Below are positions 27,871 to 37,516 of a DNA stretch of 64,000 nucleotides, piece by piece. The notes below the pieces were generated by a model. It saw nothing but the letters and a program-made list of their open reading frames with translations, searched no databases and was not told the DNA's origin. The stretch comes from Pseudomonas fragi (GTDB lineage: Bacteria > Pseudomonadota > Gammaproteobacteria > Pseudomonadales > Pseudomonadaceae). The DNA is taken from positions 1,426,001 to 1,490,000 of the forward strand of contig NZ_CP104861.1 in NCBI RefSeq assembly GCF_025426255.1, read 5' to 3'. Made by a program: the position numbers and the translations under genes. The stretch's first letter is position 1; each line of letters opens with the position of its first letter.

Positions 27871-27960
27871 GATACTTCAAGCGTGGGAGCGAGCCTGCTC
27901 GCGAAAAACATTCGCGAGCAGGCTCGCTCCCACTGGGGCTTGACCTGGAACAGAGCATCC
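27871..27960. repeat. REP-type repeat with conserved flanks, GTGGGAGCG family
   Basis: GATACTTCAAG, then GTGGGAGCGAGCCTGCTCG and its inverted partner, then GCTTGACCTGGAACAGAG. The same 90-base unit, with a few substitutions, occurs at 59914-60003, and a reversed, partly divergent copy at 48198-48288. Together with copy 3 of the other family it fills the 335-base gap between nagZ and the SNF2 gene; no gene is seen there. Confidence 0.88.
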
Positions 27961-27985
27961 ACTGGTTTATGTTTTACAGTGGAGT

Positions 27986-30688
27986 TCAGCGCTTCTCGGT
28001 TTTAGGCGGCAACGGTGCAAACAGGGCGTCGATGTCGTCGTCCTGGAGTTTCCAGTCTCCGGCGATTCGACCGTCCAGTACGCCTGCTGCCAAATCCGAT
28101 TTTTCCTGCTGCAAGTGCTGGATTTTCTCTTCCACGGTGCCGCGGGCAATCATCTTGTACACAAATACCGGTTTTTCCTGGCCAATGCGGTAGGCGCGGT
28201 CGGTAGCCTGATTTTCTGCCGCCGGGTTCCACCACGGGTCGTAGTGAATCACCGTGTCGGCTTCAGTCAGGTTCAAGCCAACGCCACCTGCCTTGAGGCT
28301 GATCAGGAAGATTTGCAGCGTGCCACTCTGGAAGTCCTTGACCGGCGCGCGCCGGTCGCGGGTTTGCCCGGTAAGGATGGCGTAACGGACGTTGCGTTTT
28401 TTCAGTTCGATTTCGATCAGGGCAAGCATCGAGGTGAACTGCGAGAACAGCAAAATGCGCCGCCCTTCGGCAAACAGTTCTTCGAGCATCAGCATCAAGC
28501 TATCGAGCTTGCCCGAGGTGCTGCCTTTTTTCGGCGCAGTGTCGCTGACCAACCGCAAGTCGCAGCAGACCTGGCGCAGTTTTAGCAGCGCTTCCAGGAT
28601 GATGATCTGACTGCGCCCGACACCTTTGCGGGTGATTTCGTCGCGCACTTTTTTGTCCATCGCCAGGCGCATGGTTTCGTATACATCGCGCTGCGCTTCA
28701 TTGAGGTCAACCCAATGGATGATCTCGGTCTTGGGCGGCAGTTCGGTGGCCACCTGTTCCTTGGTGCGGCGTAGCAAAAACGGTTTGATCCGTGCATTCA
28801 GGTGTTGCAGGCGTTCGGCGCTGCCCTGGCGTTCGATGGGCACCCGGTAGTCGCGATTGAAGGCTTTAACGTCGCCCAGCCAGCCGGGGAGCAGGAAGTG
28901 GAACAGTGACCATAACTCGCCCAGGTGGTTTTCCAGTGGTGTGCCGCTCAGGCACAGGCGTTGCCGCGCAACCAGCTCGCAGGCAGCCTGGGTGGCCTTG
29001 CTGCCTGGGTTCTTGATGTATTGGGCTTCGTCCAGCACCAGCAAGTGCAAGGGCAGTTTGGCCAGGTGCTCGATGTCCTTGGGCAGCAAAGCGTAGGTGG
29101 TCAGGATTACGTCGTAGTCATTGAGGTGCGCAAAGTGTTTTTTGCGGGTGGCGCCATACAGCGCCAGCACCTTGAGCTGCGGGGTGAAGTGCGCGGCCTC
29201 GTCGAGCCAGTTGGGGATCAGGCTGGTGGGCATCACCACCATGGCCGGGCGATCCAGGCGACCTGCGTTTTTTTCGCACAGAATATGCGCCAGGGTCTGC
29301 AGGGTTTTGCCCAGGCCCATGTCGTCAGCCAGCACGCCACCGACCTCAAGCTGGCGCAGCGACTGCATCCAGCTCAGCCCTTCGAGTTGGTAGGGGCGCA
29401 GGTTGGCGTTGAGGCCCTCGGGCACTTCGACGCTGAAGTCCTTGATGTCACGCAGGCGCTGGGCAAAGCCGCGAATCTGCTCACCACCTTCCCAGCGCAA
29501 GGGCAGGGCATCCAGAGCGTTGAGGCGCAGCGCGTCGGCGCTTTTGATTCGCAGCGAGGTGGCATCCGGCTCGCCCAGATAGAACTCGTCCAGGGTTGCG
29601 AGTACCGGCTTTAAACGCCCAAACGGCAAGGCAACTTGCAGCGCGCCGTGGCCGCTGCCAGGGTTGGCCGGAATGTTTACCAGAATCAGTTCGTCATCTC
29701 GGCGCCGGGCAAGTTTCTCCGGGTTGAGGATGTCGTTGTGGGAGCGCATCAGGTTCAGCAGTATCGGCAGCAGGCTCAGGTGGCGGCCGTTGACGATAAT
29801 CCCCAGTTCCAGGTCGAACCAGTCACGCTCCGGGGCTTCATCGACATTGGCGTACCAGTCTTCGACCGGGCTCAGGTCAAAGCCGAAGCCCTCATCGATC
29901 TGCAACTCCCAGCCTTGTTCGCGCAGGGCTTGCATCTGGTTGAGGGTGAAATTCAGCCAGGCACTGTCATTGACCAGCTCAAACAGCTCGCCGGCACTTT
30001 CGGGTAGCGCTTTGCTCTGGCGGGTGGCAATTTTGAAGCCCAGGCTGCGCAACTGCTCTCGGTAGACATTCTCGGTGTCTGGCTGGCGTTTGATCCGTAG
30101 GGTCTGCTGTTCCTGGCGCAGCAGAATGTCGGTGTTTTTTTGCCCGCTGACGTACTGGTCCAAGTAGTTGAACGACAATGCGGCGCGGTGCTGGATATAG
30201 CGTTGCATCTTGCCGTTGCGCGGTTCGAAGGCGCTGAACTCGGCGCTGGCCAGCCACAGGCGTGGCACTGGCTGGACATCGTCGACCAATTGCTCGGGCA
30301 GGTTGTTGGGGCGACGTGAGTCGAGTACGGCCTGGAGTTTCTCCAGAAGCTCGGCATCCTGAGCGGCGGCAGGGTAGTTCAAGGTTTCTTCAATCTTCAA
30401 TAAGACGGCTGCGGTGTGCTTGCAATTGGTGCGTACCGGGCAGGTGCAGGTTGCGTCCACCAACAGCAGAGTGCCTTTGGCGGATTCGCGTAAATGTATG
30501 GTCTGACGGTAGGTGTTTTCGCCTGAGCCCTGACAGCTGGCGTTGATCATGCTGTCGCCGATCTGGACGATTCTGACGCGGTTTTCCTTGGCGTAGCGGC
30601 GGCCACGCTCAAGGCTTTGTTCTTTGAAGCGACTGACCCAAGTCGGTGCGAGCGGCTTGGTCAGTCGGGGTGTCTGGCTCAGGGGCAT
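27986..30688 (-). CDS. SNF2-family DEAD/DEAH helicase with SWIM zinc finger
   Basis: A 900-residue ATP-dependent translocase. An N-terminal SWIM zinc finger is marked by CTCPVRTNCKH (about residue 80), thought to bind DNA or protein. The SNF2 ATPase core has Walker A DDMGLGKTLQTLAHI, DEAQYIKN (motif II) and LSGTPLENHLGELWSLFHFL (motif III). The helicase-C lobe ends with QATDRAYRIGQEKPVFVYKM. Family members remodel nucleoprotein or RNA polymerase complexes (compare RapA). Its start lies only 11 bases past the mfd stop, so it is likely co-transcribed with mfd. Precise function unknown. Confidence 0.9.
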   Translation of the reverse strand: MPLSQTPRLTKPLAPTWVSRFKEQSLERGRRYAKENRVRIVQIGDSMINASCQGSGENTYRQTIHLRESAKGTLLLVDATCTCPVRTNCKHTAAVLLKIEETLNYPAAAQDAELLEKLQAVLDSRRPNNLPEQLVDDVQPVPRLWLASAEFSAFEPRNGKMQRYIQHRAALSFNYLDQYVSGQKNTDILLRQEQQTLRIKRQPDTENVYREQLRSLGFKIATRQSKALPESAGELFELVNDSAWLNFTLNQMQALREQGWELQIDEGFGFDLSPVEDWYANVDEAPERDWFDLELGIIVNGRHLSLLPILLNLMRSHNDILNPEKLARRRDDELILVNIPANPGSGHGALQVALPFGRLKPVLATLDEFYLGEPDATSLRIKSADALRLNALDALPLRWEGGEQIRGFAQRLRDIKDFSVEVPEGLNANLRPYQLEGLSWMQSLRQLEVGGVLADDMGLGKTLQTLAHILCEKNAGRLDRPAMVVMPTSLIPNWLDEAAHFTPQLKVLALYGATRKKHFAHLNDYDVILTTYALLPKDIEHLAKLPLHLLVLDEAQYIKNPGSKATQAACELVARQRLCLSGTPLENHLGELWSLFHFLLPGWLGDVKAFNRDYRVPIERQGSAERLQHLNARIKPFLLRRTKEQVATELPPKTEIIHWVDLNEAQRDVYETMRLAMDKKVRDEITRKGVGRSQIIILEALLKLRQVCCDLRLVSDTAPKKGSTSGKLDSLMLMLEELFAEGRRILLFSQFTSMLALIEIELKKRNVRYAILTGQTRDRRAPVKDFQSGTLQIFLISLKAGGVGLNLTEADTVIHYDPWWNPAAENQATDRAYRIGQEKPVFVYKMIARGTVEEKIQHLQQEKSDLAAGVLDGRIAGDWKLQDDDIDALFAPLPPKTEKR

Positions 30689-30699
30689 GGGTATTTCAT

Positions 30700-33600
30700 T
30701 CAGGGCGACTTCGGCGTGAGGCGCTCAAACAGCGTCTCAATGTTATTGAAGCGTTCTTCTGGGCGCTCCATTGGCACCATGAACTTGAACAGGGTCGCGC
30801 CTTCGAATTTGTAACGGTTGGGTTGGCCCTGGATCAATTTGATCAGCACCATCGGATCAACCGGGGTGTCAGCCGCAAACTCGATTCTCCCGCCCTGTGG
30901 CCCGGCGTCGACTTTCTTGATGCCCAATTGCTCGGCCTGCAACTTGAGCAAGGTAATGCGCACCAGGTTCTTGGTCGGCTCGGGGAGCAGGCCGAAGCGG
31001 TCGATCATCTCGACCTGCAAGTCCTTCAGGCCTTCTTCGTCGGTGGCCGAGGCGATGCGTTTGTAGAGAATCAGCCGGGTATGTACATCCGGCAGATACG
31101 CCTCGGGGATCAGTGCGGGCACCCGCAGATTGATTTCCGGACCGCCACCCAGGGGCTGGTCGAGGTTGGGCTGTTCGCCCTTGCGGATTGATTTGACCGC
31201 ACGTTCGAGCATTTCCATGTACAGGGTAAAGCCGACTGCCTGGATCTGGCCGCTTTGGCCGTCACCGAGCAGCTCGCCCGCGCCGCGGATTTCAAGGTCG
31301 TTGGTGGCCAGGACAAAACCGGCCCCCAGGTCCTGGGTGTTGGCGATGGCTTCCAGACGCTTTTGCGCGTCCCCGGTAATTTGCTGGCGTGGTGGTGTCA
31401 GCAGGTAGGCGTAGGCCTGGTGGTGACTGCGCCCGACGCGGCCGCGCAACTGGTGCAATTGCGCCAGCCCGAACTTGTCGGCGCGCTCGATAATGATGGT
31501 GTTGGCGCTCGGCACGTCGATCCCGGTCTCGATGATGGTCGAGGCGATCAGCACGTTGAAGCGCTTGTGATAGAAGTCGCTCATCACCTGTTCGAGTTCG
31601 CGTTCGCGCATCTGCCCGTGGCCGATGCCGATCCGTGCCTCGGGCACCAGTTCGGCCAGTTCGGCGGCGCATTTCTCGATGGTTTTTACATCGTTGTGCA
31701 GGTAGTAAACCTGCCCGCCGCGCAGCAGTTCACGCAGCAGGGCCTCTTTGACCGTGCTTTTGTTCTGCTCCATGACAAAGGTGCGTACCGACAATCGGCG
31801 CGCCGGTGGCGTGGCGATGATCGACAGGTCGCGCATGCCCGACACCGCCATGTTCAGCGTGCGCGGGATCGGCGTTGCGGTGAGGGTCAGGATATCGACT
31901 TCACTGCGCAGGGCCTTGAGCTGTTCTTTCTGGCGAACCCCGAAGCGGTGTTCTTCGTCAATGATCACCAGGCCGAGGTTTTTGATTTTGACGTCGTCTT
32001 GCAGCAGCTTGTGGGTGCCGATCACGATGTCGATCTTGCCTTCGGCCAGGTCGGCCACCGCGGCATTGATCTCTTTGGCTGACTTGAAGCGGCTCATTAC
32101 CTCAACCGTTACCGGCCAGTCGGCAAAGCGGTCGCGAAAGCTGTTGTAGTGCTGCTGGGCGAGCAGGGTGGTGGGCACCAGGATGGCCACCTGACGACCG
32201 CCATGCACGGCAATAAAGGCCGCGCGCATCGCCACTTCGGTTTTGCCGAAGCCCACGTCGCCGCACACCAGACGGTCCATCGGCTTGGGCGACAGCATGT
32301 CGGCGCGCACGGCTTCGATGGTGGTTTGCTGGTCCGGGGTTTCTTCAAACGCGAAGCCGGCGCTGAAAGTGGCGTAATCGGCTTTCGGGTCGGCAAACGC
32401 GTAGCCCTCGCGAGCGGCACGGCGGGCGTAGATGTCGAGCAGTTCGGCAGCCACGTCACGTACTTGCTCGGCGGCTTTGCGTTTGGCTTTTTGCCAGGTT
32501 TCCGAGCCCAGACGGTGCAATGGCGCCAGTTCATCATCACTGCCGGTATAGCGGGCGATAAGGTGCAGGTTGGCCACCGGCACATACAACTTGGCGCCCT
32601 CGGCGTATTCCAGGGTCAGGAACTCGGCTACCTGATTGTCAACTTCCAGCGTCGCCAAGCCTTGATAGCGGCCAACACCATGGTCGATGTGAACCACCGG
32701 CGCGCCTTCGCGCAGCTCGGTGAGGTTCTTGATCACCGCATCGTTGTTGGCATCTGCGCGTTTCTCGCGGCGCCTGCGCTGCATCACGCGCTGGCCGAAT
32801 AACGGGCTCTCCGCGATCAGCGCCAGCGCCGGGTCGTCCAGTAGCAGGCCATCATCCAGCGGGGCGATAGTGATGGCCAAGCGGTGCTTGCTGGCAACGA
32901 AGTCGGGCCAGCTATCGACCGTTTTTGGCCGCAGTTTGAGGCGCTCAAGCAGTTCGAGCAGCACTTCACGGCGACCGGCCGATTCGGCGGTAAACAGCAC
33001 GCGGCCATCAAACTGCTCAAGAAAGCTCGCCAGGGCATGCAGCGGCTGATTGGCCTTGGCTTCAATCGCCAGATTGGGCAGCGTTTGCGCCGGGAAGCGT
33101 TCACGGCTGCTGCCGGTGTCGACGTCATCCTGGCTTGCGACCACGCGGGGCCAGTTTTTCAGGCGGGCGAAGCAGTCTTCGACCGGCAGGAACAGCTCGG
33201 CAGGTGGCAGCAATGGCCGCGAAGGATCGATGCGTCGCTCTTCATAGCGGTTGCGCACGTCAGACCAGAAGTTCTCTGCCGCCTGCTCAATGCCTGGCAA
33301 CGAGAATACTTGGGTGTCTGCCGGTAAATAATCGAACAGGGTCGAGGTGTCATCGAAAAACAGCGGCAGGTAGTACTCGATGCCCGCGGGGGTGATGCCG
33401 CTGGTCAAGTCCTGGAAAATCGGGCAGCGCCGGAAGTCGACATCAAAGCGCTCACGGAAGCGGGCCTTGAAGCGGGTTACGGCGTCTTTTTGCAGCGGAA
33501 ACTCGCGGGCGGGCAACAGGCGGACCGACTCGACCTTGTCGATCGAGCGCTGGGTTTCCGGGTCGAAAGTGCGCAGCGTCTCGATTTCGTCATCGAACAG

Positions 33601-34149
33601 GTCGATCCGGTACGGCAATTTGCTGCCCATCGGAAACAGGTCGATCAATGCGCCGCGTACCGCGAACTCGCCATGCTCATACACCGTGTCCACGCAACGA
33701 TAGCCACTGGCTTCAAGCCGGGTGCGCATCTGCTCCACATCCAGCTTCTGGCCGATATCCAGCACCAGGCTGCTGCCGAGCAGAAATTTGGTCGGGGCCA
33801 GGCGATGTAGGGCGGTGGTAATCGGCACTACCAAAACGCCATGGCTCAGCTCCGGCAGCCGGTACAGACTGGCGATGCGCTGGGAGATGATGTCCTGGTG
33901 TGGCGAGAACAGATCGTAGGGCAGGGTTTCCCAGTCGGGGAAATGCAGCACCGGTAACTCGGGCGCAAAAAATCTCAGCTCTTGCTCAAGGCGTTCAGCG
34001 CTTTGGCTGTCGGCGGTCAGGAGCAGGGTGAAGCGCTTGGCGGCGCTGGCAGCCTCGGCAATCGCGAGGCTCAGGGCAGCACCGGGCAGGTTGCTCCAGT
34101 GCTGTTTACCTGCCGTAGCAGGGAGTTTCGGTAGACGCAGGACGGGCAC
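30700..34149 (-). CDS. mfd: Transcription-repair coupling factor Mfd
   Basis: A 1149-residue SF2 translocase that dislodges stalled RNA polymerase and recruits UvrA. N-terminal UvrB-like domain (LHFPDWETLPYD), CarD/RID domain for RNA polymerase binding (PVVHIDHGVGRYQGLA), RecG-like helicase lobes with Walker A VCGDVGFGKTEVAMRA and DEEH box (VIIDEEHRFGVRQ), QxxGRxGR motif (LRGRVGRSHHQAY), and the C-terminal TRCF domain that masks UvrA binding. Length is normal. Transcribed toward the SNF2 helicase and away from gap. Confidence 0.96.
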   Translation of the reverse strand: MPVLRLPKLPATAGKQHWSNLPGAALSLAIAEAASAAKRFTLLLTADSQSAERLEQELRFFAPELPVLHFPDWETLPYDLFSPHQDIISQRIASLYRLPELSHGVLVVPITTALHRLAPTKFLLGSSLVLDIGQKLDVEQMRTRLEASGYRCVDTVYEHGEFAVRGALIDLFPMGSKLPYRIDLFDDEIETLRTFDPETQRSIDKVESVRLLPAREFPLQKDAVTRFKARFRERFDVDFRRCPIFQDLTSGITPAGIEYYLPLFFDDTSTLFDYLPADTQVFSLPGIEQAAENFWSDVRNRYEERRIDPSRPLLPPAELFLPVEDCFARLKNWPRVVASQDDVDTGSSRERFPAQTLPNLAIEAKANQPLHALASFLEQFDGRVLFTAESAGRREVLLELLERLKLRPKTVDSWPDFVASKHRLAITIAPLDDGLLLDDPALALIAESPLFGQRVMQRRRREKRADANNDAVIKNLTELREGAPVVHIDHGVGRYQGLATLEVDNQVAEFLTLEYAEGAKLYVPVANLHLIARYTGSDDELAPLHRLGSETWQKAKRKAAEQVRDVAAELLDIYARRAAREGYAFADPKADYATFSAGFAFEETPDQQTTIEAVRADMLSPKPMDRLVCGDVGFGKTEVAMRAAFIAVHGGRQVAILVPTTLLAQQHYNSFRDRFADWPVTVEVMSRFKSAKEINAAVADLAEGKIDIVIGTHKLLQDDVKIKNLGLVIIDEEHRFGVRQKEQLKALRSEVDILTLTATPIPRTLNMAVSGMRDLSIIATPPARRLSVRTFVMEQNKSTVKEALLRELLRGGQVYYLHNDVKTIEKCAAELAELVPEARIGIGHGQMRERELEQVMSDFYHKRFNVLIASTIIETGIDVPSANTIIIERADKFGLAQLHQLRGRVGRSHHQAYAYLLTPPRQQITGDAQKRLEAIANTQDLGAGFVLATNDLEIRGAGELLGDGQSGQIQAVGFTLYMEMLERAVKSIRKGEQPNLDQPLGGGPEINLRVPALIPEAYLPDVHTRLILYKRIASATDEEGLKDLQVEMIDRFGLLPEPTKNLVRITLLKLQAEQLGIKKVDAGPQGGRIEFAADTPVDPMVLIKLIQGQPNRYKFEGATLFKFMVPMERPEERFNNIETLFERLTPKSP

Positions 34150-34381
34150 GGAAGGTTGAGCTCCAAGCGTTGCGACAAAGTCGGCAATTGTAGCGGGCCA
34201 AAGGGCTGGCTGTCAGTTGCAGTGTTCAAGCAGGTGCAAATCAGCGCGAGATAGCGGGCATGGGGGTGCCGGCGGGGCTACTCAGGGGGTGAAGGTCAAT
34301 TAACGGGTGAATGTTAGAAAAATTTTCGCCAATATTTGTTGGTGCTTAATCGTTTCAGTAACTGAGTATGACAGGCGTGCA

Positions 34382-34410
34382 TTGCCCCTGCAGGGGCGCA
34401 GCGGCATAAT
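34382..34410 (+). promoter_or_regulatory. Candidate GAPDH promoter with spacer palindrome
   Basis: TTGCCC (34382-34387) and CATAAT (34405-34410) are 17 bases apart. A perfect 14-base palindrome GCCCCTGCAGGGGC (34384-34397) covers the -35 and part of the spacer and looks like an operator. The predicted transcript start is about 34417, giving a short leader before the GTG at 34450. Confidence 0.6.
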
Positions 34411-34449
34411 GTAGCCCCTTTTTTCAGCCCCTACATGTGGAAGGTTCCC

Positions 34450-35898
34450 GTGACTCAGAAGCCCGACCAGTGTCTTGGTGAATGGATCGACCGTGAAGCA
34501 CTCGCAGAAGCGATGATTCCGCTTATCGGTCAGCTTTACCGCAATAACAATGTGGTTAGCTCGATCTATGGCCGCAGCCTGATCAACCGTTCAGTCATTG
34601 CGATTCTCAAGGCTCACCGCTTTGCTCGCCATCGTCAGTCCGATGACATCGAATTGTCCGTGCACGAAACTTTCCCGCTGCTCAAGGCAATGAGCGAGCT
34701 TAAGCTCGGCGCTGCTTCGGTAGACCTGGGCAAGCTGGCCGTGAAGTTCAAGGCCGAAGGCAATGGCCGCACGGCTGAGCAGTTTGTGCGCGATGAACTG
34801 GCCGATGTAGTAGGTCAGCAAAACGCTTCTGCACGTAAAGGCACCGACGTTGTGCTGTACGGCTTCGGTCGTATCGGCCGTCTGCTGGCGCGCATCCTGA
34901 TCGAAAAAACCGGTGGTGGCGACGGCCTGCGCCTGCGTGCCATCGTTGTGCGCAAAGGCGCCGACAACGATCTGGTCAAGCGTGCAAGCCTGCTGCGTCG
35001 TGACTCGGTACATGGCCCGTTCGATGGCACCATCGTTGTCGATGAAGCCAACAACACCATCACCGCCAACGGCAACCTGATCCAGGTGATCTACGCGAAG
35101 AACCCTACCGAGGTGGATTACACCCAGTACGGTATCAAGAACGCGCTGCTGGTGGACAACACCGGCGTATGGCGTGACGCAGACGGCCTGGGCCAGCACT
35201 TGCAGTGCCCTGGTATCGACCGCGTGGTGTTGACCGCACCTGGTAAAGGCAAGCTGAAGAACATCGTTCACGGCATCAACCACGGCGAAATCACCGCAGA
35301 CGACAAGATCGTTTCGGCGGCATCCTGCACCACCAACGCCATCGTGCCGGTGCTCAAGGCTGTCAACGACAAGTTCGGCATCGTAAACGGTCACGTTGAA
35401 ACGGTTCACTCGTACACCAACGACCAGAACCTGATCGACAACTTCCACAAGGGCGATCGCCGTGGCCGTAGCGCCGCGCTGAACATGGTTATCACCGAGA
35501 CCGGTGCTGCCACCGCTGCTGCCAAGGCATTGCCTGAACTGGCCGGCAAGCTGACCGGTAACGCGATCCGCGTTCCGACGCCAAACGTGTCGATGGCCAT
35601 CCTCAACCTGAACCTTGAGAAGCCGGCTACCCGTGAAGAAATGAACGAGTACCTGCGTCACATGGCGCTGCACTCCGATCTGCACAAGCAAATCGACTTC
35701 GTGAGCTCGCAGGAAGTGGTTTCCACTGACTTCGTAGGTTCGCGTCACGCCGGTGTGGTAGATGCTGAAGCCACTATCTGCAATGACAACCGCGTTGTGC
35801 TGTACGTGTGGTACGACAACGAATTCGGTTACAGCTGCCAGGTAGTACGCGTGATGGAAGACATGGCCGGGGTTAACCCGCCTGCGTTCCCACGCTAA
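34450..35898 (+). CDS. gap: N-terminally extended glyceraldehyde-3-phosphate dehydrogenase
   Basis: A 482-residue protein; ordinary GAPDHs are about 335. Residues about 135-482 form the NAD-binding and catalytic domains (VLYGFGRIGRLLAR; nucleophile C293 in SAASCTTNAIVP; YVWYDNEFGYS). The first about 130 residues (VTQKPDQCLGEWIDREALAE onward) are an extra helical domain typical of one Pseudomonas GAPDH class, role unknown. The GTG start at 34450 has GGAAGG upstream; an ATG at 34435 (five more residues) lacks one. It probably works in gluconeogenesis or glycolysis; cofactor preference cannot be read with certainty. Confidence 0.94.
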   Translation: MTQKPDQCLGEWIDREALAEAMIPLIGQLYRNNNVVSSIYGRSLINRSVIAILKAHRFARHRQSDDIELSVHETFPLLKAMSELKLGAASVDLGKLAVKFKAEGNGRTAEQFVRDELADVVGQQNASARKGTDVVLYGFGRIGRLLARILIEKTGGGDGLRLRAIVVRKGADNDLVKRASLLRRDSVHGPFDGTIVVDEANNTITANGNLIQVIYAKNPTEVDYTQYGIKNALLVDNTGVWRDADGLGQHLQCPGIDRVVLTAPGKGKLKNIVHGINHGEITADDKIVSAASCTTNAIVPVLKAVNDKFGIVNGHVETVHSYTNDQNLIDNFHKGDRRGRSAALNMVITETGAATAAAKALPELAGKLTGNAIRVPTPNVSMAILNLNLEKPATREEMNEYLRHMALHSDLHKQIDFVSSQEVVSTDFVGSRHAGVVDAEATICNDNRVVLYVWYDNEFGYSCQVVRVMEDMAGVNPPAFPR

Positions 35899-35914
35899 GC
35901 GCTCGCCGCAACTG

Positions 35915-35946
35915 AAAACGCCCCGATTTGTCGGGGCGTTTTTTTG
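35915..35946 (+). terminator. Terminator after GAPDH gene
   Basis: AAAACGCCCCGA with complement TCGGGGCGTTTTTTT around a short loop, 17 bases after the stop. Confidence 0.93.
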
Positions 35947-35959
35947 TGCAGAAAAAACG

Positions 35960-36046
35960 TGTGGGAGCGGGCTTGCTCGCGATTGGATCACCGCAGCGTT
36001 TTAGTGAAGCCGCATCGCCTGCATCGCGAGCAAGCCCGCTCCCACA
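35960..36046. repeat. REP-type inverted repeat, GTGGGAGCG family
   Basis: TGTGGGAGCGGGCTTGCTCG and its complement flank about 46 bases, between the GAPDH terminator and the end of the MFS gene. Confidence 0.88.
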
Positions 36047-36062
36047 GGTTGTGTGAAGCCTT

Positions 36063-37361
36063 TTAGCCGTTACTTGGCACCGCCGATTGCGCCGTACGTA
36101 ACTGGTGCTGATTGCCACGGAACAGCACCACGGTTGCAATCAACCCCAGTATTGCCGCGCCGGTCAGCCACAGGCCGGGGGCGGCCTTGTTGTCCAGGAC
36201 GTGGATCAGGTAGGTGCAAGCCGCCGGGGTAAAGCCGCCGAAGGTCGCAGTCGCGAGGCTGTAGGCCAGCGAGAAACCTGTGGTGCGCACTTCAATCGGC
36301 ATGATTTCGGTCAGGGCTACGACCATCGCGCCGTTGTACGAGCCATACAGGAACGACAACCACAGTTCGACGATCAGCAGGTGACTGAAGCTCGGGTTGG
36401 CTACCAGCCATGACAGCGCTGGATAGGCGGTCAGGATCGCCAGAATGGTGGCGCCCAGCAGTAACGGTTTGCGACCGATCTTGTCAGACAGTGCGCCCAT
36501 GACTGGCAACCAGAAGAAGTTCGACAGGCCAATGCACACGGTCACCAGCAAGGCATCCAGATCTGACAGGTGCAGTTCTGCCTTGCCGAAGGTCGGGGTG
36601 TAGGCGGTAATCAGGTAGAACGACACGGTGGTCATCACTACCAGGGCCATGCCTCCCAGTACCAAGCCAAAGTTCTGACCGATAGAACGCACGATTTCCC
36701 GCAGGGTAGGGTGATGTTTGCGAGCCTCGAACTCTGGGGTTTCTTCCATTGAGCGACGGATCACAAAGATCACCGGCACGATCATGCAGCCCAGCAGAAA
36801 CGGAATGCGCCAGCCCCATTCACCCATTTCTTCAGGGCTCAGCCAGTGGTTGAGGCCAACCCCGAGCAAGCCGGCAAACACCACGGCCGCTTGTTGGCTA
36901 GCAGACTGCCAGCTGACAAAGAAACCCTTGCGTCCGGGTGTGGCGATTTCCGCCAGGTACACCGACACGCCGCCCAGTTCCACGCCTGCCGAAAAGCCTT
37001 GCAACAAGCGCCCGACCAATACCAGCAACGGCGCTGCAACGCCCAAGGTGGCATAGCCCGGTACGCAGGCAATCAGCACGGTGCCCATGGCCATCAGTGC
37101 GAGGGTAATGATCAGGCCTTTGCGGCGACCATGACGGTCGATGTAGGCGCCGAGAAAGATCGCACCCAGTGGGCGCATCAGGAAACCGGCACCGAAGGTC
37201 GCGAGGGCGAGCATTAATGAGGCGAAAGCGCTGTCGCTTGGAAAGAAGGTTTTGGCAATGGCCGTGGCGTAAAAGCCAAAGACCATAAAGTCGAACATCT
37301 CTAGGAAGTTACCGCTGACAACGCGAAAAATCGCCTTGCCTTTGCCCGTACTGGAGGCCAT
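36063..37361 (-). CDS. MFS citrate/tricarballylate-type proton symporter
   Basis: A 432-residue inner-membrane carrier with about twelve hydrophobic spans. Signature motifs of the metabolite:H+ symporter subfamily are present: [11 protein letters not shown] after helix 2, [15 protein letters not shown] in helix 4, [11 protein letters not shown] in the second half, and the start [17 protein letters not shown]. Closest named relatives are CitA/TcuC citrate and tricarballylate carriers. No citrate-utilisation gene is nearby, so the substrate is inferred by family only. Confidence 0.88.
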   Translation of the reverse strand: MASSTGKGKAIFRVVSGNFLEMFDFMVFGFYATAIAKTFFPSDSAFASLMLALATFGAGFLMRPLGAIFLGAYIDRHGRRKGLIITLALMAMGTVLIACVPGYATLGVAAPLLVLVGRLLQGFSAGVELGGVSVYLAEIATPGRKGFFVSWQSASQQAAVVFAGLLGVGLNHWLSPEEMGEWGWRIPFLLGCMIVPVIFVIRRSMEETPEFEARKHHPTLREIVRSIGQNFGLVLGGMALVVMTTVSFYLITAYTPTFGKAELHLSDLDALLVTVCIGLSNFFWLPVMGALSDKIGRKPLLLGATILAILTAYPALSWLVANPSFSHLLIVELWLSFLYGSYNGAMVVALTEIMPIEVRTTGFSLAYSLATATFGGFTPAACTYLIHVLDNKAAPGLWLTGAAILGLIATVVLFRGNQHQLRTAQSAVPSNG

Positions 37362-37516
37362 CTGAAATCACCTGCTCTTATCTGTTTTTATGCGCAATCC
37401 ATGTTTTTACTCGTCCACACTGCAAGCTCAAGGCATGCGCCATGGTGCAAAACAGTTTTGTAACAATATGTGTATCGAGAATTGTAGGCAACATTTGTTG
37501 CTGCTACACGGGCGGG

